Positions 1 through 9,310 are shown, counted from the stretch's first letter. The stretch: 49,005 bases of DNA from Victivallales bacterium (GCA_017617415.1 JAFZWH010000146.1:1-49005), one strand, 5' to 3'. The notes: generated by a model not told the origin, from the sequence alone. Numbers and translations: made by a program.

Positions 1-2574
1 GAGTCCGAAGACATCCTCGGAGCCGCACTGCACGCAGGCGGACTGCAGACCGCGGTTCTGATGTCCGCAGTGCTGGCAGTAGGTGAACTCGGGGGAGATG
101 GTGACCTGTGCGGCCTGGGTGCGCTGGAAGGTCATCTTGATCAGCTTGCCAATCGCCTCGGCGGAGGGCTTCTCCTCGCCGACAAAGGCGTGGATCATCG
201 CGCCGGACTCGATCAGCGAGTGGAAGATGCTCTGCTTGCGGATGCGCTCGACCAGCGAGACAGGCGCCTCGGCGGCCAGGTGGATGGAGTTGGTGTAGAA
301 CGCCACATCCTCGGAGTCGCCCTTGTAGCAGGTCAGCGCCTCCGGGCGGTAGTAGAGCAGGTCGGCTTTCGCCAGACGGCGCGCGGCGGACTCGGCCGGG
401 GACTCCTCGATCGTGAACTTGAGGCCGAGTTCCTCGGTGTAGTGCTTGGCGCGCAGATACATGTGCACCGAGAAGCGCAGCGCCATGTCGTAGGCCTCTT
501 CGGACTCGTGCATCTCTTTGCCCAGCAAGAACTTCACCATGTCGTTCATGCCCAGCACGCCGATGATGTACGTGCATTTGTCCAACTCGATGTACGGACG
601 TCCGTCGCAGGCCTTCTTGCCCACCTGCCACAGCGGACGGCCTGGCTCGGACATCATCAGCGCGATCATCTTTTTCTTCTGGAGATGCGCCTGCACCACC
701 AGGTCCATCATCTTGTCGATTTCGGCGACCACGCCCTCGTAGTCCTTGTGGCCGGCGCGGCTGGCGCGGTAGGCGCACTGCGGGAGGTTGATGGTGACAT
801 TCTGGAAACCGCAGAAGCGCAGGCATTCCGGATGGCGCAGCATGCGGTTGTCGGTGATGGTGGTGCGCAGACGGCAGCAAGCGGAGAGCGTGACCTCGTC
901 GCGGTCGAAGATGAAGTAGGTGGAGCCGTTGTGGCTGGCCAGCTCGCAGGCCTCCTGGAAAATCTTGTACTGCTCGGGGTCCTCGAAAGTCTCGGCGGAG
1001 ACATGGAAGTCGCACTTCGGGAACTCGAAGATGCGGCCAGTGGCGTCGCCCTCGCCCCAGACCTTGAGCAGCGCGGAGGTAAAGCGCCGCGCCTCGGCCT
1101 CGTAGTCGCCGTAGGTCACGATGTGATCGCCATGCTTCACGACCTCCTCGTCCACCTTCGCGTCGGTGTAGAGGCCGTTCTTGGCGTCCCAGAGTTCGCG
1201 CAGTACCAGACGCTCCTCGCCGTTGGCCTCCTTGAAGTAGAGGTTCATCAGGCGGTTGTCATTGCCGTCGGTGTCCTCGCGGAGACGCTCGATGAGCGGA
1301 TGGACCACGCCCTGCGCATCCCGCAGTTGGTAGGTGCCGCCAGGACCGACCGCCGGGACGGTCTTCATGTACTTCGGCACGCCGGTATGGATGTTGAAGT
1401 CCAGGAAGAGGGTCTGACCGCCACGGGAGAAGGCGTTCTGGGAGCCGTTGAAGATGAGCTCCTGGGCAATCTGCTTGACCTGCTTGTCATTGAGACCCAC
1501 CAGATACGGCGCGTAGAAGATGTTGATGTAGGCGATGCCCAACGCACCGGCGTAGTTGGCCTGCATGGAGGCCAGGTAGGTGTTCAGGTGGCCGGTCAGC
1601 ACGCTGGCGGAACGCGCGGGGTTGGACTCGGTGTTCAGGTTGGTCAGGCCATGCAGACCATATTTCTTGATGTACTCGATGGAGTGACTGGAGCAGTACA
1701 CGCGGTGCGGATAGCCCAGGTCGTGCAGATGCACGGCGCCCGTGTCGTGCGCGGCCTTGACCTCCGGCGAGAAAATCGCGTCCAAGCCCCACTGCTTGAG
1801 CACCAGTTCGGCAATGGAGAGATTCACCGCCTCGGGGTTGTTGTTCACGATGTTGCTGTTCTCGTTGGACTTGGAGTACATCAGGCTCTCCACGAACTCG
1901 CGCGGAACCTGGTACATCGACAGGTCGCGCAGACGCCCGTTGTAGCCGTGCTCGTGCAGCACGTTGTTGACCATCTCGCGGATCAGCAGCGTGTTCACGG
2001 TCTTCATGTTGCTGGCGATGATCTCGTTCTCGACCTCCTTGGCCACCGTCAGCGCCTCGTCCTCGTTCATGTTCAGCTTGTCCACCAGCTTGGCCACAAT
2101 CTTGGAGCGGTTCCACGGCCCCAATGCGGCGTCGCCCATCGACTGCACCAGCAACAGGCTCTGGTCGGTGATGTCGCCCTTTTCGCCCTTCGCATCCGGG
2201 TCGCGCACCTTGATGGCATCACGGGCGCGCTCGCGGATTTTGCGGTAGCGCTTGTAGGCAGCCACCGTCGCCGGCAGCTTGTGCTCGGCGAGGATAATCT
2301 CGACGAGATCCTGCACATCCTCAATTGCCGGAATGCGCTCGCCCTTCTCGTTGGGCTGGACATAATACTCGCACAGCGGATTGTCCAACTGCGCCACCAC
2401 GTCGGCGGCGATGCGGTCGGCCTCCTCGCGGCTGAAGGGCTGACCCTCGGACTTCTCGGCGGCCAAACCCGCCTTGTAGATTGCGTTGGCAATCTTGGCC
2501 TCGGTGAACGAAACGACTAAACCATCACGTTTGCGGAATTTCTGGAACGGACTCGGAACGGACATGCTGACCAT
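1..2574 (-). CDS. nrdD: Anaerobic ribonucleoside-triphosphate reductase (class III), 3' end beyond window
   Basis: Reduces ribonucleoside triphosphates to deoxy forms by glycyl-radical chemistry when oxygen is absent. The reverse frame is open for 858 codons from ATG 2574 to the left edge, so the C-terminal glycyl-radical loop is outside the window. Numbering from the alternative ATG at 2565, an ATP-cone lies at about 8-110 (QKFRKRDGLVVSF) and a second cone-like segment at about 148-210 (WNRSKIVAKLV). The zinc site is visible at the very end as C830/C833 (CQHC) and C844/C847 (CVQC). The protein is already longer than the roughly 700-residue E. coli enzyme, consistent with the doubled N-terminal regulatory region. 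No well-spaced ribosome site decides between the two ATGs; AGGAG at 2589-2593 is 14 bases from the first. The activase NrdG is not in view. Identity is very secure; the start is less so. Confidence 0.95.
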   Translation of the reverse strand, partial: MVSMSVPSPFQKFRKRDGLVVSFTEAKIANAIYKAGLAAEKSEGQPFSREEADRIAADVVAQLDNPLCEYYVQPNEKGERIPAIEDVQDLVEIILAEHKLPATVAAYKRYRKIRERARDAIKVRDPDAKGEKGDITDQSLLLVQSMGDAALGPWNRSKIVAKLVDKLNMNEDEALTVAKEVENEIIASNMKTVNTLLIREMVNNVLHEHGYNGRLRDLSMYQVPREFVESLMYSKSNENSNIVNNNPEAVNLSIAELVLKQWGLDAIFSPEVKAAHDTGAVHLHDLGYPHRVYCSSHSIEYIKKYGLHGLTNLNTESNPARSASVLTGHLNTYLASMQANYAGALGIAYINIFYAPYLVGLNDKQVKQIAQELIFNGSQNAFSRGGQTLFLDFNIHTGVPKYMKTVPAVGPGGTYQLRDAQGVVHPLIERLREDTDGNDNRLMNLYFKEANGEERLVLRELWDAKNGLYTDAKVDEEVVKHGDHIVTYGDYEAEARRFTSALLKVWGEGDATGRIFEFPKCDFHVSAETFEDPEQYKIFQEACELASHNGSTYFIFDRDEVTLSACCRLRTTITDNRMLRHPECLRFCGFQNVTINLPQCAYRASRAGHKDYEGVVAEIDKMMDLVVQAHLQKKKMIALMMSEPGRPLWQVGKKACDGRPYIELDKCTYIIGVLGMNDMVKFLLGKEMHESEEAYDMALRFSVHMYLRAKHYTEELGLKFTIEESPAESAARRLAKADLLYYRPEALTCYKGDSEDVAFYTNSIHLAAEAPVSLVERIRKQSIFHSLIESGAMIHAFVGEEKPSAEAIGKLIKMTFQRTQAAQVTISPEFTYCQHCGHQNRGLQSACVQCGSEDVFGL

Positions 2575-2656
2575 AACTACTTGACGTACTCCTGGCGGTA
2601 AGAATTCGGGATTGGAGATTTGCGGTTAAACGCAGACACAAAAAAGGACAACGAAC

Positions 2657-2704
2657 ACACTATATATCCTGTTTCAAGGTTTGTACGACCACAATATCTT
2701 GTGT
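2657..2704 (-). promoter_or_regulatory. Tandem NrdR boxes controlling nrdD
   Basis: Two 16-base sites resemble the NrdR box consensus acaCwATATATwGtgt: 2657-2672 (acactatatatcctgt) and 2689-2704 (ccacaatatcttgtgt), each matching 14 of 16 positions. Their centres are 32 bp apart, about three helical turns, which is the spacing known for cooperative NrdR binding. They lie 83-130 bases upstream of the nrdD start. NrdR is the ATP/dATP-sensing repressor of ribonucleotide reductase genes. Sequence match and spacing are seen; binding is inferred. Confidence 0.8.
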
Positions 2705-2909
2705 TTTTAAAAAATTTTTGTGACTTTTTTCCGCCCCCATTGAAACCCGTTAACAATCAAGCAATATCATTATACTACAATAGGTTGATATTTTTTGTAA
2801 AAATTTTTCTGGAACCACTATATACGGTGTTTTGAGGCTCCCATCTGTCCAACCCATAGTGGTTTCGCCATTGAAAACCGACCATGGGAAGCGTGTTATG
2901 CGGGCACAA

Positions 2910-2944
2910 AAAAGCGCCCGTGCGTTTGACCGCAGGGCGCTTTT
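2910..2944 (-). terminator. Rho-independent terminator ending the polysaccharide cluster
   Basis: A 10-bp inverted repeat (aaaagcgccc 2910-2919, gggcgctttt 2935-2944) encloses a 15-base loop. Read on the minus strand the stem is followed by a run of six T. It lies 25 bases past the stop of the kinase fusion gene at 2970 and so closes the minus-strand transcription unit. Confidence 0.85.
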
Positions 2945-2969
2945 CGTGGAAAAATGAAGCCGAGAGCCG

Positions 2970-4103
2970 TCAGCTTCGGCAGGCGTGAACCTGAATGGCG
3001 TGGGCAATGGGCGTTTCAGAGATGACCACAAGATAGCCACCGCCACCCGCGCCGGTGATCTTCCAGCCACAAACGGTGCCACGGTATTGCTCAATGGTCT
3101 CCGCCATCTCCGGGGACATCATCGAGGGGAACATTGCAATCTGCGCCTCAAAGGAGGCCGTAGTCGCCCTGCCCCACGCCTTCACATCCTTCGCCTGGAC
3201 CGCCGCCCAGATGGTCTCCGTTGCCTCGGCCAGACGACGCGCGCCTTCGGCGGTAACATGCGTCTTGGCAAGTGGCGTGTAGCCATCCTGGCGCAACGGC
3301 AAAGCGACCAGGAAAAGATGCCTTTCTATGAACTCCAGCGTTTCATTATCGGTCAGGGAATCAATGGAGACGGGCCAGTAGCCGTTGTCGTAGTTAAGCT
3401 TGTTGAAGCCCGGCAGGAGGATTCCCAGCTGGTCCTGTGAACCAGAGATATTCACTGTTCCAGGCGGGTTGTCCACGCAGAAAAGCGTATGTGCCAACTG
3501 CACGCGGTCACCCGCAGGAATCGATGTATGCCAGAGTTCAACCGCCTTCTTGCGCGAGGAGGTCGCCATGCCGGAACGGTGGTTAAACTCCATCTCCGGT
3601 TCAATCGAAAGGGTGAGAACAGGTCCTGGACAAAGTTTGTTCACAAACGGCTGATCCAGCCAGCCACCCCCCATCTCGATGCGGTAGGGGATAGTGCACT
3701 CCTGCCGCAGAGCCGTGGTACTCCGCGCGGGAAGTCCTCCATGCGGAATGCGTTGACTAACCACCAGCCGAATGCCCAATTTGTCGCAGAACTTCTGCTT
3801 GGCGGGCGTGAAGCCATCCGTGTTCACGAAGAAGATGTCGGGCTTCAGTGCTTCGACTTCTTTCGCGAAGTCCATGATGCCAGAGCCGGAATTGATCCAG
3901 GCGTCCTTCACGCAACGGAGCGCCTTGACCATGTAGAGGCGCTCCTGTTCGGTGTTGATGGTCTTGCGGTTCTTGAGTTCGAAGATCGTCTTGTCCGATC
4001 CGATTCCCACATAGAGGTCACCGTAGGTGGCGGCCTCCTCGAAAAATGCGACATGCCCCGAGTGGAGCATGTCATAGCAACCTGAGACGAAGACTTTCGG
4101 CAT
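2970..4103 (-). CDS. Bifunctional nucleotidyltransferase / GHMP sugar kinase
   Basis: Predicted to phosphorylate a sugar and activate it as a nucleotide sugar. The 377-residue protein has two parts. Residues 1-130 are a cytidylyltransferase-like Rossmann domain with H14-S-G-H17 in GCYDMLHSGH. Residues 138-377 are a GHMP kinase with RIEMGGGWLDQP (141-152), a glycine/serine phosphate loop GMATSS (178-183), GSQDQ (221-225) and GAGGGG (351-356). The kinase resembles the heptose-7-phosphate 1-kinase (HddA) and fucokinase branch; the transferase resembles the HldE adenylyltransferase part. It is the last gene of the cluster, 271 bases after rmlD and just before a terminator, so it probably supplies one more activated sugar. 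The exact sugar (heptose, fucose or other) cannot be read from sequence. The start ATG at 4103 has no clear ribosome site. Confidence 0.8.
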   Translation of the reverse strand: MPKVFVSGCYDMLHSGHVAFFEEAATYGDLYVGIGSDKTIFELKNRKTINTEQERLYMVKALRCVKDAWINSGSGIMDFAKEVEALKPDIFFVNTDGFTPAKQKFCDKLGIRLVVSQRIPHGGLPARSTTALRQECTIPYRIEMGGGWLDQPFVNKLCPGPVLTLSIEPEMEFNHRSGMATSSRKKAVELWHTSIPAGDRVQLAHTLFCVDNPPGTVNISGSQDQLGILLPGFNKLNYDNGYWPVSIDSLTDNETLEFIERHLFLVALPLRQDGYTPLAKTHVTAEGARRLAEATETIWAAVQAKDVKAWGRATTASFEAQIAMFPSMMSPEMAETIEQYRGTVCGWKITGAGGGGYLVVISETPIAHAIQVHACRS

Positions 4104-4374
4104 GGAAATCTCGGTTTGTTTGAGAAGCTGAAATTACTGTCAAAAAAAGGGAACTATATCAATGACATTGATGAAAGATTTTGATGTCAAAGGCAACCCC
4201 GGAAGAATATCGAAATTTAGCCACGAGTGACTTGTCACACCGTAGCGCATAAGCAAAGGCGGCAGCAAAGCGCACCCCGGACAAGTCCCCCGAAAAACCG
4301 TCCCCCGTGAGGGATGGCAGGGAAAAGTCGGAGTGGTAATCTAACTCATCGACATAATTCCCCAAAACGGTCAG

Positions 4375-5229
4375 TTATATGCAGTGAAATTCCTGCCGCA
4401 TGAACTCCTCCAGTGCCTCCTGCCAGGCAGGCATTGGCGGCAAGCCACATAACCGCAACATGCGTTTTTCCAGTCGCGAGTTCAATGGTCTTGGGGCAGG
4501 ACGTGGGAAATCGACAGTCGTGCAAGTTTGAATCTCCTGTTTTTTCCCTGCCAGACGGAAAATCTCGCGGGCGAACTCAAACCAGGTGGCTTCTCCTTCG
4601 CAGGTCAAATGGAAGGTCCCCACCAACTCGGGGTGTTTCAGCAGCAACGCTAAATGCCGCGCCACGGCAAAGGTGGAGGTAGGATTGCCATGCTGGTCAT
4701 CGACAACCTTCAAGATAGGACGTGTTCCATCGGCCAAATTCATCATCGCATGAACAAAGCTCGGACCAGCCGGACCATAAAGCCAAGAGATGCGACAGAT
4801 GACATGGTCGGGACAGTGCCGCCGGATCATCTCTTCACCTGCAAATTTGCTCAAGCCATATACGGTATGCGCTCCCCCGGCAACATCAAACTCGTGGTAA
4901 GGTCTGTCCAATTCCCCGCCAAAGACATAGTCTGTGGAGATCGCAATGAGCTTGACGCTGTTACGATGACATGCGGCGGCCACATTCATGCTACCAACGG
5001 CATTTAGCTGATATGCCAGGTCACTTTCCGTCTCGCATCTGTCCACGGCGGTCATCGCGGCACAGTGAATCACCACATCTGCGTTGGCAGCCTTTAAGTT
5101 TGCGTCAAAGCCAGCGGCATCGGTAATGTCCCATTCCGGCAAGTCTGCGACAATAATTTCATGGGCACACAGAACCTGCTGGAGCGTGCGCCCCAGCATG
5201 CCCTTGCCACCAGTGATGACAATCCGCAT
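4375..5229 (-). CDS. rfbD: dTDP-4-dehydrorhamnose reductase (RmlD)
   Basis: Last step of dTDP-L-rhamnose synthesis: NAD(P)H reduction of the 4-keto group. The 284-residue SDR protein has the nucleotide-binding GGKGMLG (7-13), STDYVF (98-103) and the catalytic pair Y124 and K128 (YGLSK). The ATG at 5229 is chosen because GGAGGAAGG lies just before it; an upstream in-frame ATG (5244) would place this ribosome site inside the gene. The start overlaps the rfbC stop by one base (TAATG), so translation is probably coupled. The 271 bases after this gene (4104-4374) hold no convincing gene, only a 12-bp palindrome (gtgacttgtcac, 4227-4238). Confidence 0.95.
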   Translation of the reverse strand: MRIVITGGKGMLGRTLQQVLCAHEIIVADLPEWDITDAAGFDANLKAANADVVIHCAAMTAVDRCETESDLAYQLNAVGSMNVAAACHRNSVKLIAISTDYVFGGELDRPYHEFDVAGGAHTVYGLSKFAGEEMIRRHCPDHVICRISWLYGPAGPSFVHAMMNLADGTRPILKVVDDQHGNPTSTFAVARHLALLLKHPELVGTFHLTCEGEATWFEFAREIFRLAGKKQEIQTCTTVDFPRPAPRPLNSRLEKRMLRLCGLPPMPAWQEALEEFMRQEFHCI

Positions 5230-5783
5230 TATCCTTCCTCCCATGCTTCAATGTCAGCCAGAAGGGGATGTGTTTGATCTTTGGGGGACAGAATCTGCAT
5301 GTCTGGCTTGATTTTCCAGTCGATTCCCAATGCAGGGTCATCAAAGCGCATTCCGCGTTCGGCAGATGGAGCATATCGGTTATCACATTTATAAGCGAAA
5401 ACAGCCTCTTGGCTCAACACAGCAAAACCATGGGCAAAGCCACGTGGGATGAAAAACTGCCACTTGTTCTCGCCAGAGAGTTCCACAGCCACATGCTTTC
5501 CAAATGTCGGCGAATTCTTCCGAATGTCCACTGCCACATCCAGCACGGCACCAGAAATCACCCGCACCAACTTGGCCTGAGTATAGGGCGCTGCCTGCCA
5601 ATGCAGCCCCCGCACTACGCCAAACGACGATCGTGACTCGTTGTCCTGCACAAACTCACAGGTAATTCCTGCTTCCGCATACGACTCCTTGTTCCAGGAC
5701 TCAAAGAAATAGCCACGAGCATCATGAAAGATTTTTGGCTCGATAATGACCACTCCCGGAATTGCTGTTGGAATGATGTTCAT
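5229..5783 (-). CDS. rfbC: dTDP-4-dehydrorhamnose 3,5-epimerase (RmlC)
   Basis: Epimerises C3 and C5 of dTDP-4-keto-6-deoxyglucose, third step of the rhamnose pathway. The 184-residue cupin has the family's usual length. The catalytic base is H61 in RGLHWQ, the active-site tyrosine is Y131 in FAYKCDNRYAP, and the substrate-binding segment FIPRGFAHGF is at 111-120. It lies 43 bases after rfbB and overlaps rfbD by one base. No clear Shine-Dalgarno sequence precedes the ATG. Confidence 0.95.
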   Translation of the reverse strand: MNIIPTAIPGVVIIEPKIFHDARGYFFESWNKESYAEAGITCEFVQDNESRSSFGVVRGLHWQAAPYTQAKLVRVISGAVLDVAVDIRKNSPTFGKHVAVELSGENKWQFFIPRGFAHGFAVLSQEAVFAYKCDNRYAPSAERGMRFDDPALGIDWKIKPDMQILSPKDQTHPLLADIEAWEEG

Positions 5784-5826
5784 TGCGTCAGGGATTTAGC
5801 GATTTTATATCTACGACTAGGGAAAC

Positions 5827-6891
5827 CTACTTTGCAATTCCTTTGCCCAGACGTTCCCCTGCATACTTTTTATCACGAATGGGTCGCCACCACCAGGCGT
5901 TGTCCAGATACCACTGGACCGTACGCCGGATACCAGTATCGAAATTCTCCTCAGGCTGCCAGCCGAGCTCATTCCGCAGCTTGTCGGCGTCAATGGCATA
6001 ACGCAGGTCATGGCCAGGTCGATCCGACACGAAGGCAATCTGCTCCTCGTATTTGCCAGCGGTCTTCGGACGCAACTCGTCCAAAATCCGGCAGATGGTC
6101 TGGACGACCTGGAGATTCGTGCGCTCGTTATGACCGCCGATGTTGTAAGTCTCCCCAGGCACACCCTTCTGGTTAATCAGCCAGAGCGCCTTGGCATGGT
6201 CCTCGACATAGAGCCAGTCGCGGACATTGTCGCCTTTGCCATAAATAGGCAACTGCTTCCCGTCCAAGGCATTCAGAATCACCAGCGGAATCAGCTTCTC
6301 CGGAAAATGATAGGGACCGTAGTTATTGGAGCAATTGGAAAGGAGCACTGGCAGCCCGAAGGTGTGTCCCCATGCACGCACCAGATGGTCGCTGGAGGCC
6401 TTGCTCGCCGAATACGGCGACTTGGGGTCGTAGGGCGTGGTTTCTTTGAAGAAGCCCTCCTTTCCCAGCGAGCCATAGACCTCGTCGGTGGAGATGTGCT
6501 GAAAACGGAAAGCCGACTTTTGCTCTTCTGGTAGCTTGCGCCAGTATTCCAGAGCACATTGCAGGAGATTTGCCGTGCCCAGCACATTGGTCTTCACAAA
6601 GCACAGCGGGTCATCGATGGAACGATCCACATGAGACTCCGCTGCCAGATGCATGATGGTGTCCGGCTGGAACTGCTTAAAAAGTTCCTCTACGCCCGCA
6701 TGGTCGCAGATGTCCAGCCGCGCAAAATGATACAGCGATGAACCTTCAATCTCCCTTAGGCTCTCAAGATTTCCGGCGTAGGTCAACTTGTCCAGATTAT
6801 AGACCTCAGCCAATTGGTTCTTGACCAGGTGACGAATCAGCGCGGAGCCGATAAAGCCCGCGCCACCGGTGACAATGACTTTTTTGCACAT
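5827..6891 (-). CDS. rfbB: dTDP-glucose 4,6-dehydratase (RmlB)
   Basis: Converts dTDP-glucose to dTDP-4-keto-6-deoxyglucose, second step of dTDP-rhamnose synthesis. Numbering from ATG 6891 gives 354 residues, the usual length. TGGAGFIGS (8-16) binds NAD, T135-D136-E137 (STDEVYG) is the dehydratase-specific active-site triplet, and Y160/K164 is the SDR pair. The 6891 start is preferred because it directly precedes the NAD fold and follows the rfbA stop by one base (TGAGATG), giving coupled translation. Extending to 6921 would add ten residues inside rfbA. Confidence 0.95.
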   Translation of the reverse strand: MCKKVIVTGGAGFIGSALIRHLVKNQLAEVYNLDKLTYAGNLESLREIEGSSLYHFARLDICDHAGVEELFKQFQPDTIMHLAAESHVDRSIDDPLCFVKTNVLGTANLLQCALEYWRKLPEEQKSAFRFQHISTDEVYGSLGKEGFFKETTPYDPKSPYSASKASSDHLVRAWGHTFGLPVLLSNCSNNYGPYHFPEKLIPLVILNALDGKQLPIYGKGDNVRDWLYVEDHAKALWLINQKGVPGETYNIGGHNERTNLQVVQTICRILDELRPKTAGKYEEQIAFVSDRPGHDLRYAIDADKLRNELGWQPEENFDTGIRRTVQWYLDNAWWWRPIRDKKYAGERLGKGIAK

Positions 6892-6892
6892 C

Positions 6893-7777
6893 TCAGTAGA
6901 ACAGCTTGTCATCGGCGACACGCATCAGATGTTCGCCGTATGGTGATTTCCCGTAGAGTTTTGCAGAGGCGATCAATTCATCCCTGGTAATCCACTTTTC
7001 CAGGTAGGCAATTTCCTCAGGGGCAGAGATGACCACATCCTGACGTTTCTGAACCGTCTGGACAAAATTGGCGGCCTCCATCAGGCTGTCCATGGTCCCC
7101 GTGTCCAACCAAGCAAAACCTCGACCAAGAATCTGCACTTTCAAACGATCTTCTTCCAAATAAAGACGATTTAAATCCGTAATTTCCAATTCCCCACGTG
7201 CCGAGGGGTGGATTTTTCTTGCCTTTTCCGCCACGCCTTTGGGATAGAAATACAACCCGGTAATGCAATAATTGCTCTTGGGGACGGTTGGTTTCTCTTC
7301 CACTGAGAGCACCTTCAAATTCTGGTCAAACTCCACAATGCCGAAGCGTTCGGGATCTCTGACATGATACCCCAAAATGGTCGCTTCATTGTTCGTAGCG
7401 TTCGCAACCGCTATACGGAGATTCTTGCGAAATTGATTTCCATAAAAGATGTTGTCTCCGAGAATCATCGAACAGGGTTCGTCACCAATGAAATCCTCGC
7501 CAATCAAGAAAGCTTGGGCCAGGCCATCAGGACTAGGCTGAACGGCATAGGAAAGATGGATGCCAAAGTGACTGCCATCCCCCAATAAATCCTTGAAACG
7601 TGGTGTGTCCAGCGGCGTGGAGATAATGAGAATATCCCGAATGCCCGCCAGCATCAGCGTTCCTAGCGGATAGTAAATCATCGGCTTGTCATAAACAGGC
7701 AGAAGCTGCTTGCTCGTCACCCTGGTCAGAGGATAAAGCCTCGTGCCAGAGCCGCCGGCTAAAATGATGCCTCTCAT
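6893..7777 (-). CDS. rfbA: Glucose-1-phosphate thymidylyltransferase (RmlA)
   Basis: Makes dTDP-glucose from dTTP and glucose-1-phosphate, the entry step to dTDP-rhamnose. The 294-residue protein begins with the nucleotide-binding signature [13 protein letters not shown] (6-18), followed by [17 protein letters not shown], and has the length of the short RmlA form. The ATG at 7777 follows a strong ribosome site (AAGGAAAAGGA, ending 4 bases before the start). It is the first of four tightly packed genes rfbA-B-C-D. A hairpin terminator (7822-7844) lies just upstream, so the rml set may have its own promoter, although none is obvious. Confidence 0.96.
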   Translation of the reverse strand: MRGIILAGGSGTRLYPLTRVTSKQLLPVYDKPMIYYPLGTLMLAGIRDILIISTPLDTPRFKDLLGDGSHFGIHLSYAVQPSPDGLAQAFLIGEDFIGDEPCSMILGDNIFYGNQFRKNLRIAVANATNNEATILGYHVRDPERFGIVEFDQNLKVLSVEEKPTVPKSNYCITGLYFYPKGVAEKARKIHPSARGELEITDLNRLYLEEDRLKVQILGRGFAWLDTGTMDSLMEAANFVQTVQKRQDVVISAPEEIAYLEKWITRDELIASAKLYGKSPYGEHLMRVADDKLFY

Positions 7778-7821
7778 GAGTCCTTTTCCTTTGGCGTGTC
7801 ACATCAATAAGATGACAAAAT

Positions 7822-7844
7822 GGCGCCCCAAATCACGAGGCGCC
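7822..7844 (-). terminator. Possible hairpin terminator after the UDP-sugar dehydrogenase gene
   Basis: Two copies of the self-complementary ggcgcc (7822-7827 and 7839-7844) are separated by 11 bases and can form a GC-rich stem. On the minus strand ATTTTGTC follows the stem. It is 54 bases past the stop of the gene ending at 7898. The T tract is short, so it may only attenuate. Confidence 0.5.
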
Positions 7845-7897
7845 TTCAAAAACAGGACGATGACAAAAACAAGTGTACCAACCGACGATGTTTCGCA

Positions 7898-9211
7898 TTA
7901 CAGCCGCCAGTAGCGGTAGCCGGCCTGTTCGTATTCGGCGCGGTCGAGGAGTCCCTTGAGGTCCAGAAGGATCTTCGTACCCGGCGCATAGAGGGCATCC
8001 AGGTCGGCCTGCTGGAAGGCCGCGAACTCGCGGTGGGCGACCGCCAGAATCACCGCGTCCATATCGCGGATGTCCTTGAGGTCCACGAACTCGAGGCCGT
8101 AGAGGCGCTTCGCCTCGTCGGCGTCGGCCTGCGGATCGGCGATGACGGGGGAGATGCCGTACTCGCGCAGCTCCTTCACGATGTCGAAGACCTTGCTGTT
8201 GCGGGTGTCCGGGCAGTTCTCCTTGAAAGTGAAGCCCAGAATGGCCACCTTCGCGGCCTTGACCGGCTTGTCCGCCGCAATGAGGCTCTTCACGCAGTTC
8301 TCGGCGACGTACTTGCCCATGTCGTCGTTGATACGGCGCCCCGCGAGGATGATCTGGCTGTGGTAGCCCATCATCTCGGCGCGATAGGTCAGATAGTAGG
8401 GGTCAACGCCGATGCAATGTCCGCCCACCAGCCCCGGGCGGAACGGGAGGAAGTTCCACTTGGTGCCGGCCGCACGCAGCACGGAGAGCGTGTCGATGCC
8501 CATGCGGTTGAAGATGATGGAGAGTTCGTTCATGAACGCGATGTTGATGTCGCGCTGGGAGTTCTCTATGACCTTCGCGGCCTCGGCGACCTGGATGGAC
8601 TCCGCGCGGTGCACTCCCGCCTCCACCACCAGCTCATAGACCTTCGCCACGCACTCCAGCGTCTCGGCGTCCATGCCGCTGACGATCTTCTTGATGTTCT
8701 CCAGGCGGTGCTGCTTGTCGCCGGGGTTGATGCGTTCGGGCGAGTAGCCCACCTTGAAATCCACGCCGCACTTCAGTCCGGATTCCTTCTCCAGAATCGG
8801 CACGCAGGTCTCCTCGGTCACGCCTGGATAGACCGTGCTCTCGAAGACCACCACCGAGCCCTTCTGGAGGTTTCGGCCGAGGATGCGGCTGGCGCCCTCG
8901 ACCGGCGAGAGGTCGGGCGTATGGTCGTCGTTCACGGGAGTGGGCACCGCCACGATGTGGAAGCGCGCCTCCTTGAGTTTCGCCTCGTCGGCAGTGAACT
9001 CCACCTTCGTGGCCTGGATCGCCTCGTCGCCCACCTCATGCGTGGGGTCCACGCCCGACTGGTACAGCGCGATCTTCGCCGCGTTCAGATCGAAGCCAAC
9101 CACCTTGATTTTTCTGGCGAAGGCCACCGCGATCGGCATGCCGACATAGCCCAGACCCACCAGCGAGAGCTTCGCCTCGCCCTTCAACAATTGTTCGTAG
9201 AGGTTATTCAT
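7898..9211 (-). CDS. UDP-N-acetylhexosamine 6-dehydrogenase (WbpA/TviB type)
   Basis: Oxidises C6 of a UDP-HexNAc twice with NAD to give a UDP-HexNAc uronic acid. The 437-residue protein has the nucleotide-binding GLGYVG (19-24), the STVYPG segment (125-130), the central helix AEAAKVIENSQRDINIA and the catalytic thioester C266 in LVGGHCIGVDP. The latter form, with PYYLTY after it, is that of UDP-GlcNAc 6-dehydrogenases such as TviB and WbpA rather than UDP-glucose dehydrogenase. A product with a carboxyl group would be a natural acceptor for the ATP-grasp ligases of this cluster. The gene is visibly more GC-rich than its neighbours. Confidence 0.9.
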   Translation of the reverse strand: MNNLYEQLLKGEAKLSLVGLGYVGMPIAVAFARKIKVVGFDLNAAKIALYQSGVDPTHEVGDEAIQATKVEFTADEAKLKEARFHIVAVPTPVNDDHTPDLSPVEGASRILGRNLQKGSVVVFESTVYPGVTEETCVPILEKESGLKCGVDFKVGYSPERINPGDKQHRLENIKKIVSGMDAETLECVAKVYELVVEAGVHRAESIQVAEAAKVIENSQRDINIAFMNELSIIFNRMGIDTLSVLRAAGTKWNFLPFRPGLVGGHCIGVDPYYLTYRAEMMGYHSQIILAGRRINDDMGKYVAENCVKSLIAADKPVKAAKVAILGFTFKENCPDTRNSKVFDIVKELREYGISPVIADPQADADEAKRLYGLEFVDLKDIRDMDAVILAVAHREFAAFQQADLDALYAPGTKILLDLKGLLDRAEYEQAGYRYWRL

Positions 9212-9310
9212 GGATGGTTCTCTCTGTTATCCAGTATGTTATTGTTTTCAATGAGAAAGTCTGTCACGTCACGATTAGGCGTGGTCCCGTGTGGCAAGCA
9301 TGGTTCCTTG

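Larger units (their letters stand above)
2575..2969. other. AT-rich intergenic region upstream of nrdD
   Basis: This 395-base gap holds no convincing gene. It contains the paired NrdR-type boxes and the terminator listed separately. A TATAAT hexamer on the minus strand (2769-2774) is a possible -10 for nrdD but has no good -35. A third, weaker NrdR-like palindrome lies at 2815-2830 (ccactatatacggtgt, 13 of 16 to the consensus). Homopolymer-rich stretches at 2700-2730 and 2790-2810 would be easily melted or bent. Confidence 0.6.

Noticed and set aside
61-2520. Long plus-strand open frame of 819 codons
   Set aside because: It is the mirror of nrdD; the minus strand gives a continuous, motif-complete reductase, whereas this frame gives low-complexity Leu/Val/Gly/Arg-rich protein with no family features.
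2620-2835. Plus-strand 71-codon frame upstream of nrdD
   Set aside because: AT-rich regulatory DNA with NrdR boxes; the frame covers them and has no coding character.
4227-4238. Palindrome gtgacttgtcac in the same gap
   Set aside because: A 12-bp palindrome alone, without a promoter at a fitting distance, is not enough to call an operator.
4159-4365. Minus-strand 68-codon frame between rmlD and the kinase fusion
   Set aside because: No ribosome site, no recognisable motif, and composition unlike a coding region; treated as leader or intergenic DNA.
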